A DNA stretch of 64,000 nt from Acinetobacter sp. ANC 4169 (GTDB lineage: Bacteria; Pseudomonadota; Gammaproteobacteria; Pseudomonadales; Moraxellaceae): contig NZ_NEGE01000012.1 of NCBI RefSeq assembly GCF_002135355.1, forward strand, positions 62,001 through 126,000. Reading direction: 5' to 3'. The translations under genes and the position numbers were made by a program. Shown piece by piece: positions 17,341 through 27,561 of this stretch (position 1 is its first letter; every line of letters begins with the position of its first letter). The notes below the pieces were generated by a model, which searched no databases, was not told the origin of the DNA, and saw only the letters and a list, made by a program, of their open reading frames with translations.

Positions 17341-17751
17341 ATGAAATCAGAGAAAAATTATTTAATTAAAGATTTGGCCAACAAAACGCAGCTCAGCACT
17401 GACACGATCCGTTTTTATGAAAAAAAGCAGTTGATCCAGCCGAGTTTTCGGGCAGCCAATAATTATCGTCATTATGATGATGAAACGCTGAAACGGCTGA
17501 TTTTTATCAAGCGCTGCCGTGCACTGGATATGTCGCTCAAGGAAATTGAGTTATTGATTCAGCTTGAACAAAAACCTGAGCAAGACTGTTGTGCAGTGAA
17601 TAACGTCATTGACGAACATTTAACCCACATTGAGCGCAAAATTTCCGAATTGCAAAAATTCCAGCTGCAACTTCAACAACTCAGACAATCTTGCGCTACC
17701 CAAACCACCATTGATCATTGCCAGATTTTAAAGCAGCTGGAATCCTGCTAA
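17341..17751 (+). CDS. MerR-family metal-responsive regulator, CadR/PbrR-like
   Basis: A 136-aa MerR protein. The N-terminal winged helix (YLIKDLANKTQLSTDTIRFYEKKQLIQPS) is followed by a long dimerisation helix. Metal-ligand cysteines are visible at about 83-84 (DCC) and in the C-terminus (DHCQILKQLESC). This pattern fits Cd(II)/Pb(II) sensors better than Hg or Cu sensors, but Zn cannot be excluded. It sits divergently to the CDF exporter and should activate the 19-bp-spacer promoter between them. Confidence 0.85.
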   Translation: MKSEKNYLIKDLANKTQLSTDTIRFYEKKQLIQPSFRAANNYRHYDDETLKRLIFIKRCRALDMSLKEIELLIQLEQKPEQDCCAVNNVIDEHLTHIERKISELQKFQLQLQQLRQSCATQTTIDHCQILKQLESC

Positions 17752-17756
17752 ATGAA

Positions 17757-18461
17757 TCAGATGGACTTTTGATTCACCCGTTTTGAAAGTTCAGCCGCAG
17801 ATTCTTTACGTTCTGAATAACGATCGGTTAGGTAGCCTGCCTGTCCACGTGTCAGCAAGGTGAATTTATACAACTCTTCCATCACATCGACAATCCGGTC
17901 GTAATAACTGGATGCTTTCATTCGCCCATCTTCATCAAATTCCATAAATGCTTTGGCAATGGAAGATTGATTTGGAATGGTGATCATTCGCATCCAGCGA
18001 CCCAAAACCCGCATTTGATTCAAAGCGTTGAAGGATTGCGATCCACCACACACCTGCATTAAAGCCAAGGTCTTGCCTTGAGTGGCGCGAATTGCCCCTG
18101 CTGCCAGTGGAATCCAGTCAATTTGCGCTTTAAAGATCGAGCTCATTGAACCATGCCGTTCCGGTGAACACCACACCATGCCTTCTGCCCAAGCCAGCAA
18201 GGCATGCAATTCCTGAACCTTAGGATGTGAAGTTTCAGCATCTTCGGGTAAGGGCAAACCTTTAGGATGGAAGATTTTCACCTCCGCGCCAAAATGCTCA
18301 AGGATACGACCAGCTTCCAGCACTGCCAAGCGACTATAAGACCGTTCCCGGTTTGAACCATAGAGCAATAAAATACGCGGTGGATGGGACAATTCCTTGG
18401 CCTGAACCTGCTCAAAGTTAGGTGTCGGTAATAGATCAAAATCAATATTCGGTAATGACAT
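17757..18461 (-). CDS. arsH: Arsenical resistance NADPH-dependent FMN reductase ArsH
   Basis: A 234-aa flavodoxin-fold oxidoreductase. The FMN phosphate-binding loop [14 protein letters not shown] and the block [24 protein letters not shown] are characteristic of ArsH, which oxidises trivalent organoarsenicals. It is the last gene of the minus-strand ars cluster, 100 bp after acr3. Confidence 0.92.
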   Translation of the reverse strand: MSLPNIDFDLLPTPNFEQVQAKELSHPPRILLLYGSNRERSYSRLAVLEAGRILEHFGAEVKIFHPKGLPLPEDAETSHPKVQELHALLAWAEGMVWCSPERHGSMSSIFKAQIDWIPLAAGAIRATQGKTLALMQVCGGSQSFNALNQMRVLGRWMRMITIPNQSSIAKAFMEFDEDGRMKASSYYDRIVDVMEELYKFTLLTRGQAGYLTDRYSERKESAAELSKRVNQKSI

Positions 18462-18561
18462 TTTAAGCTCACATTTACTCTATGAACATTCTTCTTAATT
18501 CCCTCTGTTTTTAGAAAGGATCAAAAAGATTTAAACAAGAATTTCTTTCATTGATTGCCAA

Positions 18562-19617
18562 TTAATCAGCAATACGGGTCTCATTGCCATAAAACTTTTT
18601 ACGCAGCCAAAGTGATACGCTGACTAAAGCAATCAGCACAGGCACTTCCACCAATGGACCAATAATGGTGGTAAATGCCACAGGCGAAGCCAAACCGAAT
18701 GTGGCAATGGCAACAGCTAAAGCCAGCTCAAAGTTATTCCCCGCTGCGGTAAAAGAAATGGCTGTGGTTCGTGGGTAGTCATTGCCCATCCATTTGCTCA
18801 TAAAGAAACTGATAAAGAACATCAATACAAAGTAAATGGTCAATGGAATTGCAATACGCAATACGTCCATTGGCAAGCTAACGACATCTGCACCTTTCAG
18901 ACTAAACATCGCCACAATGGTAAACAGCAGTGCAATCAAGCTTAGCGGACTAATCTTGGGAATAAATTGAGTTTGATACCACAGCAGGCCTTTGGCTTTA
19001 ACCAGAAATAATCGGGTTAGAAAGCCCAACAAAAATGGAATGCCCAAATAGATCAGCACCGCCTGGCTAATGGTCCAGAAACTGACATCAATGACTTGCC
19101 CAGCCACACCAAAATATGGCGGCAAGTAACTTAAAAACAGCCATGCATAAGTACTGAAAAACAGAATCTGGAAAATACTGTTAAATGCCACCAATGCCGC
19201 GACATACTGGTTATCGCCACAAGCCAGATTATTCCAGACCAGAACCATGGCAATACAACGCGCCAAGCCAATTAAAATCAGACCGGTCATATATTCCGGA
19301 TAATTTTGCAGGAAGATCATTGCAAGACCAAACATCAAGCATGGTGCAATCAGCCAGTTTTGCACCAGAGATAAAATCAGGGTGCGTTTATCCTGAAACA
19401 CTTGTGGCAAAGCAGCATAATCCACTTTGGCCAGTGGTGGGTACATCATTAAAATCAGACCGAATGCGATGGGTAAATTCACCGACCCCACGCTCATTTG
19501 ATTTAAAGCAGACGATGCTTGCGGCAAATACACACCAATAGCAACGCCTAAAGCCATGGCAATAAAAATCCACAGGGTTAAATTTCGATCAAGAAAAGAC
19601 AATTTTCTAGCAGTCAT
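18562..19617 (-). CDS. acr3: Arsenite efflux permease, ACR3 family
   Basis: A 351-aa membrane protein with about 10 helices that expels As(III). Signatures: [19 protein letters not shown] (with the conserved Cys), [10 protein letters not shown] and [20 protein letters not shown]. It is the ACR3 type rather than the 12-TM ArsB type. Only 11 bp separate it from arsC, so the two share a transcript. Confidence 0.93.
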   Translation of the reverse strand: MTARKLSFLDRNLTLWIFIAMALGVAIGVYLPQASSALNQMSVGSVNLPIAFGLILMMYPPLAKVDYAALPQVFQDKRTLILSLVQNWLIAPCLMFGLAMIFLQNYPEYMTGLILIGLARCIAMVLVWNNLACGDNQYVAALVAFNSIFQILFFSTYAWLFLSYLPPYFGVAGQVIDVSFWTISQAVLIYLGIPFLLGFLTRLFLVKAKGLLWYQTQFIPKISPLSLIALLFTIVAMFSLKGADVVSLPMDVLRIAIPLTIYFVLMFFISFFMSKWMGNDYPRTTAISFTAAGNNFELALAVAIATFGLASPVAFTTIIGPLVEVPVLIALVSVSLWLRKKFYGNETRIAD

Positions 19618-19628
19618 GACCTTCCCGA

Positions 19629-20102
19629 TTAGGCAATTTCAGAAATTTTTTTAATTTCTTTGCTTAATTCTTCAACAGATAAATGGGCTAAATCCAGGGC
19701 AAAAAATGCATCAAAACGCCGGTTGATATGCTCCACAGTTTGCATAAAAGCCTGCATTTTTTCATCTTCAGAAACATCTAAATGCGAAGGATCTTCCAGT
19801 CCCCAATGCGCTTTAATGGCTTTACCCAGATACAAAGGACAAGCCTCTTGAGCTGCTGAACCACACACGGTAATGACCACTTGCGGATTAAACTGTTCAC
19901 AATCCTGCATGGTTTTACTGGATAAATCTTGTGTCGAAATTCCCAAATTCTGCAAGGTTTTCAATGTTAAAGGATGAACTGTTCCAGTGGGTTTACTGCC
20001 CGCACTACAGGCACTAAAGCCTTCTGGTGCACGGGCATTAAAAAGTGCTTCCGACAAAATGCTACGGCAGCTATTTCCAGTACATAAAAAAAGAAAATTC
20101 AT
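19629..20102 (-). CDS. arsC: Arsenate reductase, low-molecular-weight phosphatase type
   Basis: A 157-aa reductase of As(V) to As(III). The phosphatase loop CTGNSCRS starts at Cys 7 (CX5R), and a second redox pair is [10 protein letters not shown] in the middle of the protein, as in thioredoxin- or glutaredoxin-coupled ArsC. It lies between arsR and acr3 in the operon. Confidence 0.9.
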   Translation of the reverse strand: MNFLFLCTGNSCRSILSEALFNARAPEGFSACSAGSKPTGTVHPLTLKTLQNLGISTQDLSSKTMQDCEQFNPQVVITVCGSAAQEACPLYLGKAIKAHWGLEDPSHLDVSEDEKMQAFMQTVEHINRRFDAFFALDLAHLSVEELSKEIKKISEIA

Positions 20103-20117
20103 TATTATTCCAATTAC

Positions 20118-20441
20118 TTATTCACAACAATTTAAAGCTTCGCAGGCAGATAAATTCACTGCATTGAAACGGTCATTTTGTGCCGCGACACTGTTTAAAA
20201 CATCCAGACACCACTGCGGCAAATCTGCTGTCAGGCTGTAATAAATCCACTGCCCTTGACGCCGATCTTGCAAAACTCCACTGCTACGTAACAGCGCCAA
20301 ATGCCGGGAAATTTTCGGCTGGCTTAAATCTAGAGTTGCCGTTAAATCACAGACACATCGTTCGCCCTGTTTCACAATCAGCATGAGAATATCTAAGCGC
20401 GTTTGATCGGCAAGACATTTAAAAAAATTGACTGAGTCCAT
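20118..20441 (-). CDS. arsR: ArsR-family arsenic-responsive repressor
   Basis: A 107-aa winged-helix repressor. The As(III)-binding CVC motif lies in the recognition-helix region (ERCVCDLTATLDLSQPKISRHLALL), and a CC pair ends the protein. It is the first gene of arsR-arsC-acr3-arsH and should autoregulate it. The ATG at 20441 is preferred because the alternative at 20456 falls inside an AT palindrome that looks like the operator. Confidence 0.9.
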   Translation of the reverse strand: MDSVNFFKCLADQTRLDILMLIVKQGERCVCDLTATLDLSQPKISRHLALLRSSGVLQDRRQGQWIYYSLTADLPQWCLDVLNSVAAQNDRFNAVNLSACEALNCCE

Positions 20442-20447
20442 AAGATA

Positions 20448-20478
20448 TATATGCATATACGTATTTCCATATATATTA
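20448..20478 (-). promoter_or_regulatory. Putative ars operon operator
   Basis: The perfect palindrome TATATGCATATA (20448-20459) and a nearby second tract TATATATTAATG-like AT repeats sit immediately upstream of arsR. ArsR operators are typically AT-rich dyads at this place. Exact -35/-10 elements are unclear. Confidence 0.45.
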
Positions 20479-20594
20479 ATGAAAATTTGATAACATTACG
20501 ATGACATATTTGATAATTCCGAGTTTTTTACTAGGTTGAATCATTTTTTTAGATCCATACAATAAAGCCATAAATTTTTTATGCCTTTATTGAC

Positions 20595-22004
20595 ATGACC
20601 ATTTCGCACGTAACCGAACTTCTCTCTCCTGCCGGCTCACTGAAAAACATGCGCTATGCATTTGCCTATGGTGCAGATGCCGTATATGCAGGACAGCCAC
20701 GTTATAGCTTACGTGTGCGTAACAATGCTTTTGATCATGACAACCTGAAAATTGGCATTGCAGAGGCACATGCCTTGGGCAAAAAATTCTATGTGGTGGT
20801 GAATATTCAACCGCACAACTCCAAGTTGAAAAATTTCATTCGTGACCTGGAACCCGTGGTTGCCATGAACCCGGATGCCCTGATTATGTCTGACCCGGGT
20901 TTAATCATGATGGTACGTGAACATTTTCCAGACATGCCGGTACATTTGTCTGTTCAAGCCAATGCTGTGAACTGGGCAACGGTCAAATTCTGGAAAAATA
21001 TGGGACTCACTCGTGTCATTTTGTCACGTGAACTTTCTATCGAAGAAATTGAAGAAATTAAAAATCATGTGCCTGACATGGAAATTGAAGTTTTCGTGCA
21101 TGGTGCATTATGTATGGCTTATTCCGGTCGTTGCTTACTTTCTGGCTATATAAACAAACGTGATGCCAATCAAGGCGCATGCACCAATGCCTGTCGCTGG
21201 GACTATAAAATTCACGAAGCAGCTGAAGATGAAACTGGCGATGTGATTCCAGTTACGCAAATTGAAGACTCATTCAAAGATGCGTCATGCTGCAAAAACA
21301 CAGATGCCGATGAGCAACACGCCCTAGAACAACATCAATTTGGCGAGCCGGTTTTACTACAACGCAATGAAGAAGACATGTTTGCCGCTGAAGAAGACGA
21401 ACATGGCACTTACTTCATGAACTCTAAAGATTTACGTGCAGTACAGCATGTCGACCGTTTAACCAAGATGGGCATTCATTCACTAAAAATTGAAGGTCGT
21501 ACCAAATCTTATTTTTATTGCGCCCGTACTGCGCAGATTTACCGTAAAGCCATTGATGATGCGCTAGAAGGCAAACCCTTTGATCCAGCATTGATGACTC
21601 AACTGGAAGGCTTGGCGAATCGTGGTTATACCGAAGGTTTCCTGCGCCGTCATGTGCATAGTGAATATCAAAACTATGAATCCGGTTCATCGCGTTTTGA
21701 TCATCAACAATTTGTCGGCGAAGTATTAGAGCGTAACGGTGACTACATCAAAATTGAGGTAAAAAACCGGTTTGTGGTGGGCGATTCACTTGAGCTGATG
21801 ACCACTTCAGGCAATATCACGTTTACTTTAACTGAAATGAAAGATAAAAAAGGTAATCTGATTATCGACGCCAAAGGTTCAGGCCATGTTGTGGATATTC
21901 CTGTCCCTGCTGATGTCGATATGAACTATGCCCTACTGATTCGTAACTTGCCAAATTCGACTGGCGATATTTCAGCATCATCTTTGGCTTATCAAGCAGT
22001 TTGA
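20595..22004 (+). CDS. trhP: U32-family tRNA uridine hydroxylase TrhP (YegQ)
   Basis: A 469-aa peptidase-U32-family protein. Family blocks: ELLSPAGSLKNMRYAFAYGADAVYAG, VHLSVQANAVNWATV and VFVHGALCMAYSGRCLLS, followed by Cys-rich GACTNACRW. TrhP-type members make 5-hydroxyuridine at position 34 of tRNA using prephenate. The length (RlhA is about 650 aa) favours TrhP. The Cys cluster probably binds an Fe-S cluster, and the ferredoxin gene 13 bp downstream may supply electrons or be needed for the cluster (inference). Confidence 0.88.
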   Translation: MTISHVTELLSPAGSLKNMRYAFAYGADAVYAGQPRYSLRVRNNAFDHDNLKIGIAEAHALGKKFYVVVNIQPHNSKLKNFIRDLEPVVAMNPDALIMSDPGLIMMVREHFPDMPVHLSVQANAVNWATVKFWKNMGLTRVILSRELSIEEIEEIKNHVPDMEIEVFVHGALCMAYSGRCLLSGYINKRDANQGACTNACRWDYKIHEAAEDETGDVIPVTQIEDSFKDASCCKNTDADEQHALEQHQFGEPVLLQRNEEDMFAAEEDEHGTYFMNSKDLRAVQHVDRLTKMGIHSLKIEGRTKSYFYCARTAQIYRKAIDDALEGKPFDPALMTQLEGLANRGYTEGFLRRHVHSEYQNYESGSSRFDHQQFVGEVLERNGDYIKIEVKNRFVVGDSLELMTTSGNITFTLTEMKDKKGNLIIDAKGSGHVVDIPVPADVDMNYALLIRNLPNSTGDISASSLAYQAV

Positions 22005-22017
22005 GTATCCAGACAAG

Positions 22018-22272
22018 ATGGCGCTATTAATCACGGATAAATGTATCAACTGCGATATGTGTTTACCTGAATGTCCAAATGAGGCCATTTATGAAGGCGA
22101 CAAAGTGTATGAGATTGATGTGAAGCGCTGCACAGAATGTGTCGGCTTTTATGAGCACCAAACCTGTATAGCTGTGTGTCCAATTGAGTGCATTATTCCG
22201 CATCCTGAACATATGGAAACACAAGAGCAATTGCTGCAAAAGTTTAAGGGTTTGAATTTATTTAAATCTTAA
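22018..22272 (+). CDS. yfhL: YfhL-family 4Fe-4S dicluster ferredoxin
   Basis: An 84-aa ferredoxin with two cluster motifs: CINCDMCLPECP and CTECVGFYEHQTCIAVCP. The spaced second motif with its insertion is typical of the YfhL/2[4Fe-4S] Alvin type. It is cotranscribed with trhP. Confidence 0.92.
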   Translation: MALLITDKCINCDMCLPECPNEAIYEGDKVYEIDVKRCTECVGFYEHQTCIAVCPIECIIPHPEHMETQEQLLQKFKGLNLFKS

Positions 22273-22464
22273 AAAATATTTGGAAATGGAATAAAACTTG
22301 CTTAATTAAGTTCGATAACCTTGGGGAAAGAACAATAAAAAAGGGCAAAACAAAAAATGTAGAAAATCAAAATAACAATGGAAATGGTGATGATAAAAAA
22401 AGGAACCCAGAGTTAGCAGCCTGAGTTCCTATAAACAGGGTAAAACAAAAACTTGGGGAACTAA

Positions 22465-22497
22465 GGCCAAAGTGCGTGGGGACACTTTGGCCTTTTT
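22465..22497 (+). terminator. Strong intrinsic terminator, no gene directly before it
   Basis: GGCCAAAGTG (22465-22474) pairs with CACTTTGGCC (22483-22492), followed by TTTTT. It points along the plus strand and lies about 190 bp after yfhL, directly before the 3' end of ahpF. Another hairpin (GGAAC...GTTCC, about 22402-22429) lies upstream. The region could be a long 3' UTR or an independent small RNA. Confidence 0.75.
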
Positions 22498-22499
22498 AC

Positions 22500-24065
22500 T
22501 TATTGTCCAGAACGGATGATGTAATCAAAAGCAGACAGTGATGCCTTGGCGCCTTCACCGGTGGCAATGATGATCTGCTTGTACGGAACCGTAGTACAGT
22601 CACCGGCAGCAAATACACCCTTGACACTGGTTTCGTTGCGTTCGTTAATCACGATCTCGCCACGGTTTGACAGTTCCACTTTTGAGGCTTTCAGGAAGTC
22701 GGTGTTCGGCAACAGCCCGATCTGAACGAAGATCCCGGCCAGTTCAACCGTGTGTTCCACATCAGTGGCTCGGTCCTTGTATTTTAGCGCCGTTACCTGT
22801 GAACCGTCACCCACCACTTCAGTCGACAGCGCATTCTTGATCACGGTGGTGTTGGGCAAGCTGTTGAGTTTGTCCTGTAGCACCTGATCGGCACGCAGTT
22901 TGGTGTCAAACTCTACCAGCGTTACATGCTCGACAATCCCGGCCAGGTCAATCGCCGCTTCCACACCCGAGTTACCGCCACCAATCACTGCAACACGTTT
23001 GCCCTTGAACAGTGGACCGTCACAGTGCGGGCAGTAGGCTACACCACGGGTTTTGTATTCCTGTTCACCCGGAACATTCATCTCTCTCCAGCGGGCACCG
23101 GTAGACAGGATCACGGTTTTGGATTCCAGTTTGGCGCCATTTTCCAGCGTCACTTCCACCAGACCATTCGCCGTCTCATCCGCACCCTTGATTGCAGACA
23201 CTTTTTGCAGGTTCATGATGTCGACGCCGTACTCACGTACATGCGCTTCCATCTCGGCAGCAAATTTTGGCCCCTGGGTTTTCTTCACTGAAGTGAAGTT
23301 TTCAATGTCCATGGTATCCATCACCTGACCGCCAAAGCGTTCCGCCACAATCCCGGTATTGATGCCTTTACGGGCTGCATAGATCGCTGAAGTATTGCCT
23401 GCAGGGCCGCCGCCAATCACCAGCACATCAAACGCGTCTTTGGCATTCAGTTTCTCTGCCTCTTTGGCCGATGAACCTGAATCCAGTTTGGCCACGATTT
23501 CTTCCAGGGTCATACGGCCCTGACCGATGTGGTTACCGTTCTGGAACAGCATCGGTACCGCCATGATCTTGCGCTGTTCCACTTCGTCCTGAAAGAACGC
23601 TCCGTCAATCATGGTGGCTGTTGCACCCGGATTGTGAATAGCAATCAGGTTCAGGGCCTGTACCACGTCCGGACAGTTATGGCAGCTGAGCGATACAAAC
23701 ACCTCGAAATCATCAGTCAGATTCAAGCCTTTGATTTGTGCCAGCACCTCATCCGACACTTTGGCCGCATAACCCGACACTTGCAATAAGGCTAAAATTA
23801 AAGAGGTAAATTCGTGTCCCATCGGCAGGCCGGCAAAGTTGACTCGTGGTTGTTCGCCGACTTTCGCCACCCCAAAGCTCGGTGCACGTTTGTTGTTGCC
23901 ATCAAAACGGGCAGTCACCTGATCCGACAGCGCGGCAATTTCAGTCACCAGTTCCTTGATTTTGTCCGACTTGTCTGAAGCATCTAAAGTCGCGACCAGT
24001 TCAATCGGGCTTTCCAGACGTTCTAATAAGGTTTTCAGTTGCGCTGAAGTATTTTGGTCTAACAT
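22500..24065 (-). CDS. ahpF: Alkyl hydroperoxide reductase subunit F
   Basis: A 521-aa FAD/NADH disulfide reductase that recycles AhpC. The N-terminal tandem thioredoxin-like domain has the Cxx[10 protein letters not shown], the FAD-binding motif is [19 protein letters not shown], and the active-site disulfide is CPHCDGP. The NADH site is [15 protein letters not shown] and the C-terminal block [15 protein letters not shown]. The ATG at 24065 has GGAG nine bases upstream. No ahpC lies next to it. Confidence 0.95.
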   Translation of the reverse strand: MLDQNTSAQLKTLLERLESPIELVATLDASDKSDKIKELVTEIAALSDQVTARFDGNNKRAPSFGVAKVGEQPRVNFAGLPMGHEFTSLILALLQVSGYAAKVSDEVLAQIKGLNLTDDFEVFVSLSCHNCPDVVQALNLIAIHNPGATATMIDGAFFQDEVEQRKIMAVPMLFQNGNHIGQGRMTLEEIVAKLDSGSSAKEAEKLNAKDAFDVLVIGGGPAGNTSAIYAARKGINTGIVAERFGGQVMDTMDIENFTSVKKTQGPKFAAEMEAHVREYGVDIMNLQKVSAIKGADETANGLVEVTLENGAKLESKTVILSTGARWREMNVPGEQEYKTRGVAYCPHCDGPLFKGKRVAVIGGGNSGVEAAIDLAGIVEHVTLVEFDTKLRADQVLQDKLNSLPNTTVIKNALSTEVVGDGSQVTALKYKDRATDVEHTVELAGIFVQIGLLPNTDFLKASKVELSNRGEIVINERNETSVKGVFAAGDCTTVPYKQIIIATGEGAKASLSAFDYIIRSGQ

Positions 24066-24261
24066 GGCTAACGTCTCCAAGGGAGTAAATGCTTATTTAA
24101 TAAAGCTATAGTAGAGGAGATAATTGAATAGGTAAAACAGTTTGTTTTTATAATTATGATCGTATTATTGAATTATTAATGTGTTCTATTTTATTTGCTC
24201 AGCTCGACTTCATTGCTAAGGTCAAGAAAATCATAAAGAAATGACAGTTTACAAAAAATTT

Positions 24262-24284
24262 AAAAGCCCTGTTAAAGGGCTTTT
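24262..24284 (-). terminator. Terminator of the TelA cluster
   Basis: AAAAGCCCT and AGGGCTTTT form the stem. It lies just after the stop of the last gene of the minus-strand cluster, and a T tract follows on the minus strand. Confidence 0.75.
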
Positions 24285-24296
24285 AACTTGCATCAT

Positions 24297-25214
24297 TTAA
24301 TTTATAAGGCGCTGTTCAACTCGCAATATTCGCCCTTTTAAATGCTGCGCTAAAATAAATAAGATGAGGCTCAAAATTGCAGATAAGATGAGCATTGCAA
24401 TAATCAATATATTCACCAGACCGCTGATTTGCTCTGCCTGAGTCACTTGTCTGGAAACAATTTTCGCCATTGGCGTTAAACTCTGACCATACAGCTGATG
24501 TTGCATGGTCCAGAGCTGTTCAGGTTTAAAACCATATTCAAAAAAATTCGGATCTGTTTTTTCCGCTTTAATCAGCGCCAAAACTTGTGGAATAGCCGCA
24601 TCTTTATCTACCGGTTTATGCAGTAGCGCAGTTTGCGCCAGCAGATATGCCTTTACTGGTTGATCTAAATTACTTTGCTGTAAATACTGCGCCAACTCGC
24701 TTTGCTGAATATTTTTATCGTATTGAATGACTTCTGCGTATGCGTCCTGATCGTCATTTAAATCATATTGCAGATAAGTCAGGCCTGACCACAAGACGAT
24801 AAATGCAATAATCCATCCGACAAACTTCAAAATAAAAGACTGAAAACGGACATAAAAGAAACGGATTTTTTTCAAAAAATGAATGACAAAAAATGCCCCG
24901 ACAAAAGACACAAACAACTTCAGAATCAGCCAGCCAAACCACGACAACAGATTACTAAAATAATCCGTATGCTGACCCAGCTTGGCCAGATTTGCATCTA
25001 CACTCATAGGCATATGCAGTTGTTTTAATTCTGTGCTTATACCAAAAAAACTATAGACAAAATCATGCTGTAAAAATAGCGCCACCACAGATGCCAGAAA
25101 AATGCTGCTGCTGGTCATCGCCAATAACATCAGATTGCGTTGGCGCTTTTTCAGCACCACCACACCCGATTCAATCTGTTGCGGATTTACAGCATATTCA
25201 TCTAAGCGGGGCAA
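24297..25214 (-). CDS. Membrane protein of unknown function, TelA cluster
   Basis: A 305-aa protein with four predicted membrane helices (about 28-48, 88-110, 128-148 and 265-290) and a soluble helical region between the third and fourth. No family recognised. It lies 42 bp after the TelA gene on the same strand, so it is likely cotranscribed and may be a membrane partner for TelA. Confidence 0.7.
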   Translation of the reverse strand: MPRLDEYAVNPQQIESGVVVLKKRQRNLMLLAMTSSSIFLASVVALFLQHDFVYSFFGISTELKQLHMPMSVDANLAKLGQHTDYFSNLLSWFGWLILKLFVSFVGAFFVIHFLKKIRFFYVRFQSFILKFVGWIIAFIVLWSGLTYLQYDLNDDQDAYAEVIQYDKNIQQSELAQYLQQSNLDQPVKAYLLAQTALLHKPVDKDAAIPQVLALIKAEKTDPNFFEYGFKPEQLWTMQHQLYGQSLTPMAKIVSRQVTQAEQISGLVNILIIAMLILSAILSLILFILAQHLKGRILRVEQRLIN

Positions 25215-25256
25215 ACGGTTTCTCCTGAAGTGCAGACAATGAACTTAAGTATAAAA

Positions 25257-26390
25257 TTAAGATGGATTGACCTCACTGCGACTGGATTCAATCACCAGAT
25301 GATTCAGATTTTCCTGCAAGGCACGTAAGCGTGTCGTGGCTTCAGCACGTTTCTGCATACCCTCTTTTTGCACCTGAATCACATCATTTACTGTTTTAAT
25401 GAGGGTGTTCTGCACATGTTCAAGTGTTTCAATATCAATCACTGAACGCTGGTTGGCTTTGGCCGTAGCCACCGAATTTTGATGCAACAGGTCGGCATTT
25501 CGGCGTAACAGGTCATTGGTCGCATCATCAATACTATTGGCCAGCTGGACACTGTTTTTCTGTTCATTCAGGGAAATCGCCAAACTGATCTGGTTTTTCC
25601 ATGCCGGCAAGGTAATATTTTTAATCGCATAGAATTTATCCACCAACATCAGGTTATTGGACTGGATAATTCGGATCATTGGTAAGGTTTGCATGGCAGA
25701 CTGCTGTAAAACCTGTAAATCACTGACGCGTTTTTCCAGATGATTGGCCAGATGATTGAGGTCATAGACCTTTTGCACCGTGGGCTGATCTTGGGTTTGG
25801 CTGCTTAAGGCCGCAATTTGCTGCTGGATTTCCTGCTCTTTCAATTTCCCGGCGGCAATATAGATCCCCAATTGCTTATATTCATCCTGCACGCCCTGAA
25901 ACATTTTATCCAACGTCTCGACACGGGTTTTTAACCCCAATTGGGAAGTTTCAATTTCTTTGACCAAGACATCAATCTGTTCTTTGGTGCTATTAAAATG
26001 CTGATTGAAATTTTGCTTGGCCCCTTTCATTTTACTGATCAAGCCCCCTAAGAAACCGCTGCTTTTTTTCTTGTTTAAAATACTGCTGCTATTCAACTGC
26101 TGCGCAACCTGCACCACCTGATTCAATTTTTGACCGGTGCTATCCAGTTCTTTATTTTGTACAAGGTTCAGCAGCTCATCGGTATAAGTCGAAGTTTTTG
26201 TTGCAATATTTTTCCCATATTCAGCCACTACATTATGGCTCATTTCAGCCAGTTCCTTATGTGCATTCATCACTTCATTAAAGTCTGAATCCTGCAAGCC
26301 AATTTCTTTTAAATTCAGTAGCTGAAATTTTTGCTGAACCACATCCGGAGTGATTTCAGCGGGTAAATCTTGAGGTTTAAAATCAGTCAT
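25257..26390 (-). CDS. telA: Toxic anion resistance protein, TelA family
   Basis: A 377-aa, mostly alpha-helical cytoplasmic protein of the TelA family (PF05816). Signature stretches: GLISKMKGAKQNFNQHF, QIDVLVKEIETSQLGLKTR, LPAWKNQISLAISLNEQ and DLLRRNADLLHQNSVATAKA. The family is linked to tellurite and toxic-anion or cell-envelope stress, with unclear mechanism. It is the middle gene of a three-gene cluster. Confidence 0.85.
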   Translation of the reverse strand: MTDFKPQDLPAEITPDVVQQKFQLLNLKEIGLQDSDFNEVMNAHKELAEMSHNVVAEYGKNIATKTSTYTDELLNLVQNKELDSTGQKLNQVVQVAQQLNSSSILNKKKSSGFLGGLISKMKGAKQNFNQHFNSTKEQIDVLVKEIETSQLGLKTRVETLDKMFQGVQDEYKQLGIYIAAGKLKEQEIQQQIAALSSQTQDQPTVQKVYDLNHLANHLEKRVSDLQVLQQSAMQTLPMIRIIQSNNLMLVDKFYAIKNITLPAWKNQISLAISLNEQKNSVQLANSIDDATNDLLRRNADLLHQNSVATAKANQRSVIDIETLEHVQNTLIKTVNDVIQVQKEGMQKRAEATTRLRALQENLNHLVIESSRSEVNPS

Positions 26391-26410
26391 GCTTCACCTG
26401 AATATGATCA

Positions 26411-27199
26411 TTAATGTATAGGTTTCTCTAACGATTTTCTTAAAGTTTTAATCAAAGTCTCCCGGCTATGATCCAGCTTTTCCAGTTCAATGCCCGAACC
26501 GCTTTGATTGCTTTGTTTAACATGATATTGCCAGGCCGGAATCAGCACTTGCTGTGCTTCTTTAAACCGGTCCAGTAAAGTAAAAGAAAGTTGCTGAGAT
26601 AATTGCATCTGTGTAATTGCAATATCATTACTGGCCTGCAAGGTTTGTAATGAATTGATCTTTTTCGATAATCTTTCTGAAAAATTATCCAGAGGATGTA
26701 TATTCTTGACGAAATTTGGATATTCCAGCAAAAATTCTTGCGCAGCCAGAATGTATTTCGCCATTTGCTCGCGATGCCCAAGCAATTGCTGAAAGCGTGC
26801 CTGCGACTTTTGTATCTCAATCTGTAATTTTTGACTTAAATGATTGGCCCGATTGAGTAATTGATCCAGGTTTTTATAATACTCAACCTGCCCCGAACCA
26901 TATTCCAGATCAATCCCCAACCACTTTTGCCAGGCATTAAACTTGCGTGCTTTTAAATATTTTTTTGAATCGGCCAAGGCCTGAATCAGCTGTTCTATCG
27001 TGCTACTTAATTGCCGGGTCAGGTGTGGATCAACCCCGTTTAATAAAACGGACTGAGCCTGAATGACTGAATCGGCATAATGATTCAGACGATATTGATC
27101 CTGCAGTAAAGGGATCAAATCATTGCGCTGAATAGAGAGCAGTTCAGCCTGATTCACCTCAATATCGGCCAAAGCAACCAGAATATCTATCTGAGACAT
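26411..27199 (-). CDS. Helical protein of unknown function, TelA cluster
   Basis: A 262-aa, Gln-rich, all-helical protein without membrane segments. The C-terminal part (QQVLIPAWQYHVKQS...DHSRETLIKTLRKSLEK) echoes the TelA C-terminus (LPAWKNQI...), so it may be a diverged TelA-like subunit. It begins the cluster and lies 20 bp before telA. Confidence 0.7.
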   Translation of the reverse strand: MSQIDILVALADIEVNQAELLSIQRNDLIPLLQDQYRLNHYADSVIQAQSVLLNGVDPHLTRQLSSTIEQLIQALADSKKYLKARKFNAWQKWLGIDLEYGSGQVEYYKNLDQLLNRANHLSQKLQIEIQKSQARFQQLLGHREQMAKYILAAQEFLLEYPNFVKNIHPLDNFSERLSKKINSLQTLQASNDIAITQMQLSQQLSFTLLDRFKEAQQVLIPAWQYHVKQSNQSGSGIELEKLDHSRETLIKTLRKSLEKPIH

Positions 27200-27561
27200 A
27201 ATATTGCAAACTCAACAAAATCATTTTTATAGTACGGCTTTTGTACAACAGATCATGTAGCATTTTGCAAATTTCGACATTTAAATCAAAGATGTAACAA
27301 AAAGATAAAAAATGGATTCGATATTCTGTCGGAAAAATAATCCGTCCTACTCTACCAATTAATTGATTATTCAATGTTTATAAAATAAGAACTTGATTGA
27401 TAGTCAATTCTGGCGCGTATTTTATCGGATTGTCCGGGATTTAATTGTTTATTGATTACTAAATTCTTTATCCTATGGCTCAACTAATACAGGAGTATTA
27501 GGCAGCAATGAAAATTCAAATAAAAAATCGATTTCATGGATCTGAATCGGAGAATAATGAT
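27200..27561. other. Divergent intergenic region
   Basis: About 360 AT-rich bp between the TelA cluster and the beta-propeller gene. Promoters for both must lie here, but no operator-like dyad or strong hairpin stands out. AGGAG at 27491-27495 precedes an alternative ATG at 27508. Confidence 0.35.
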
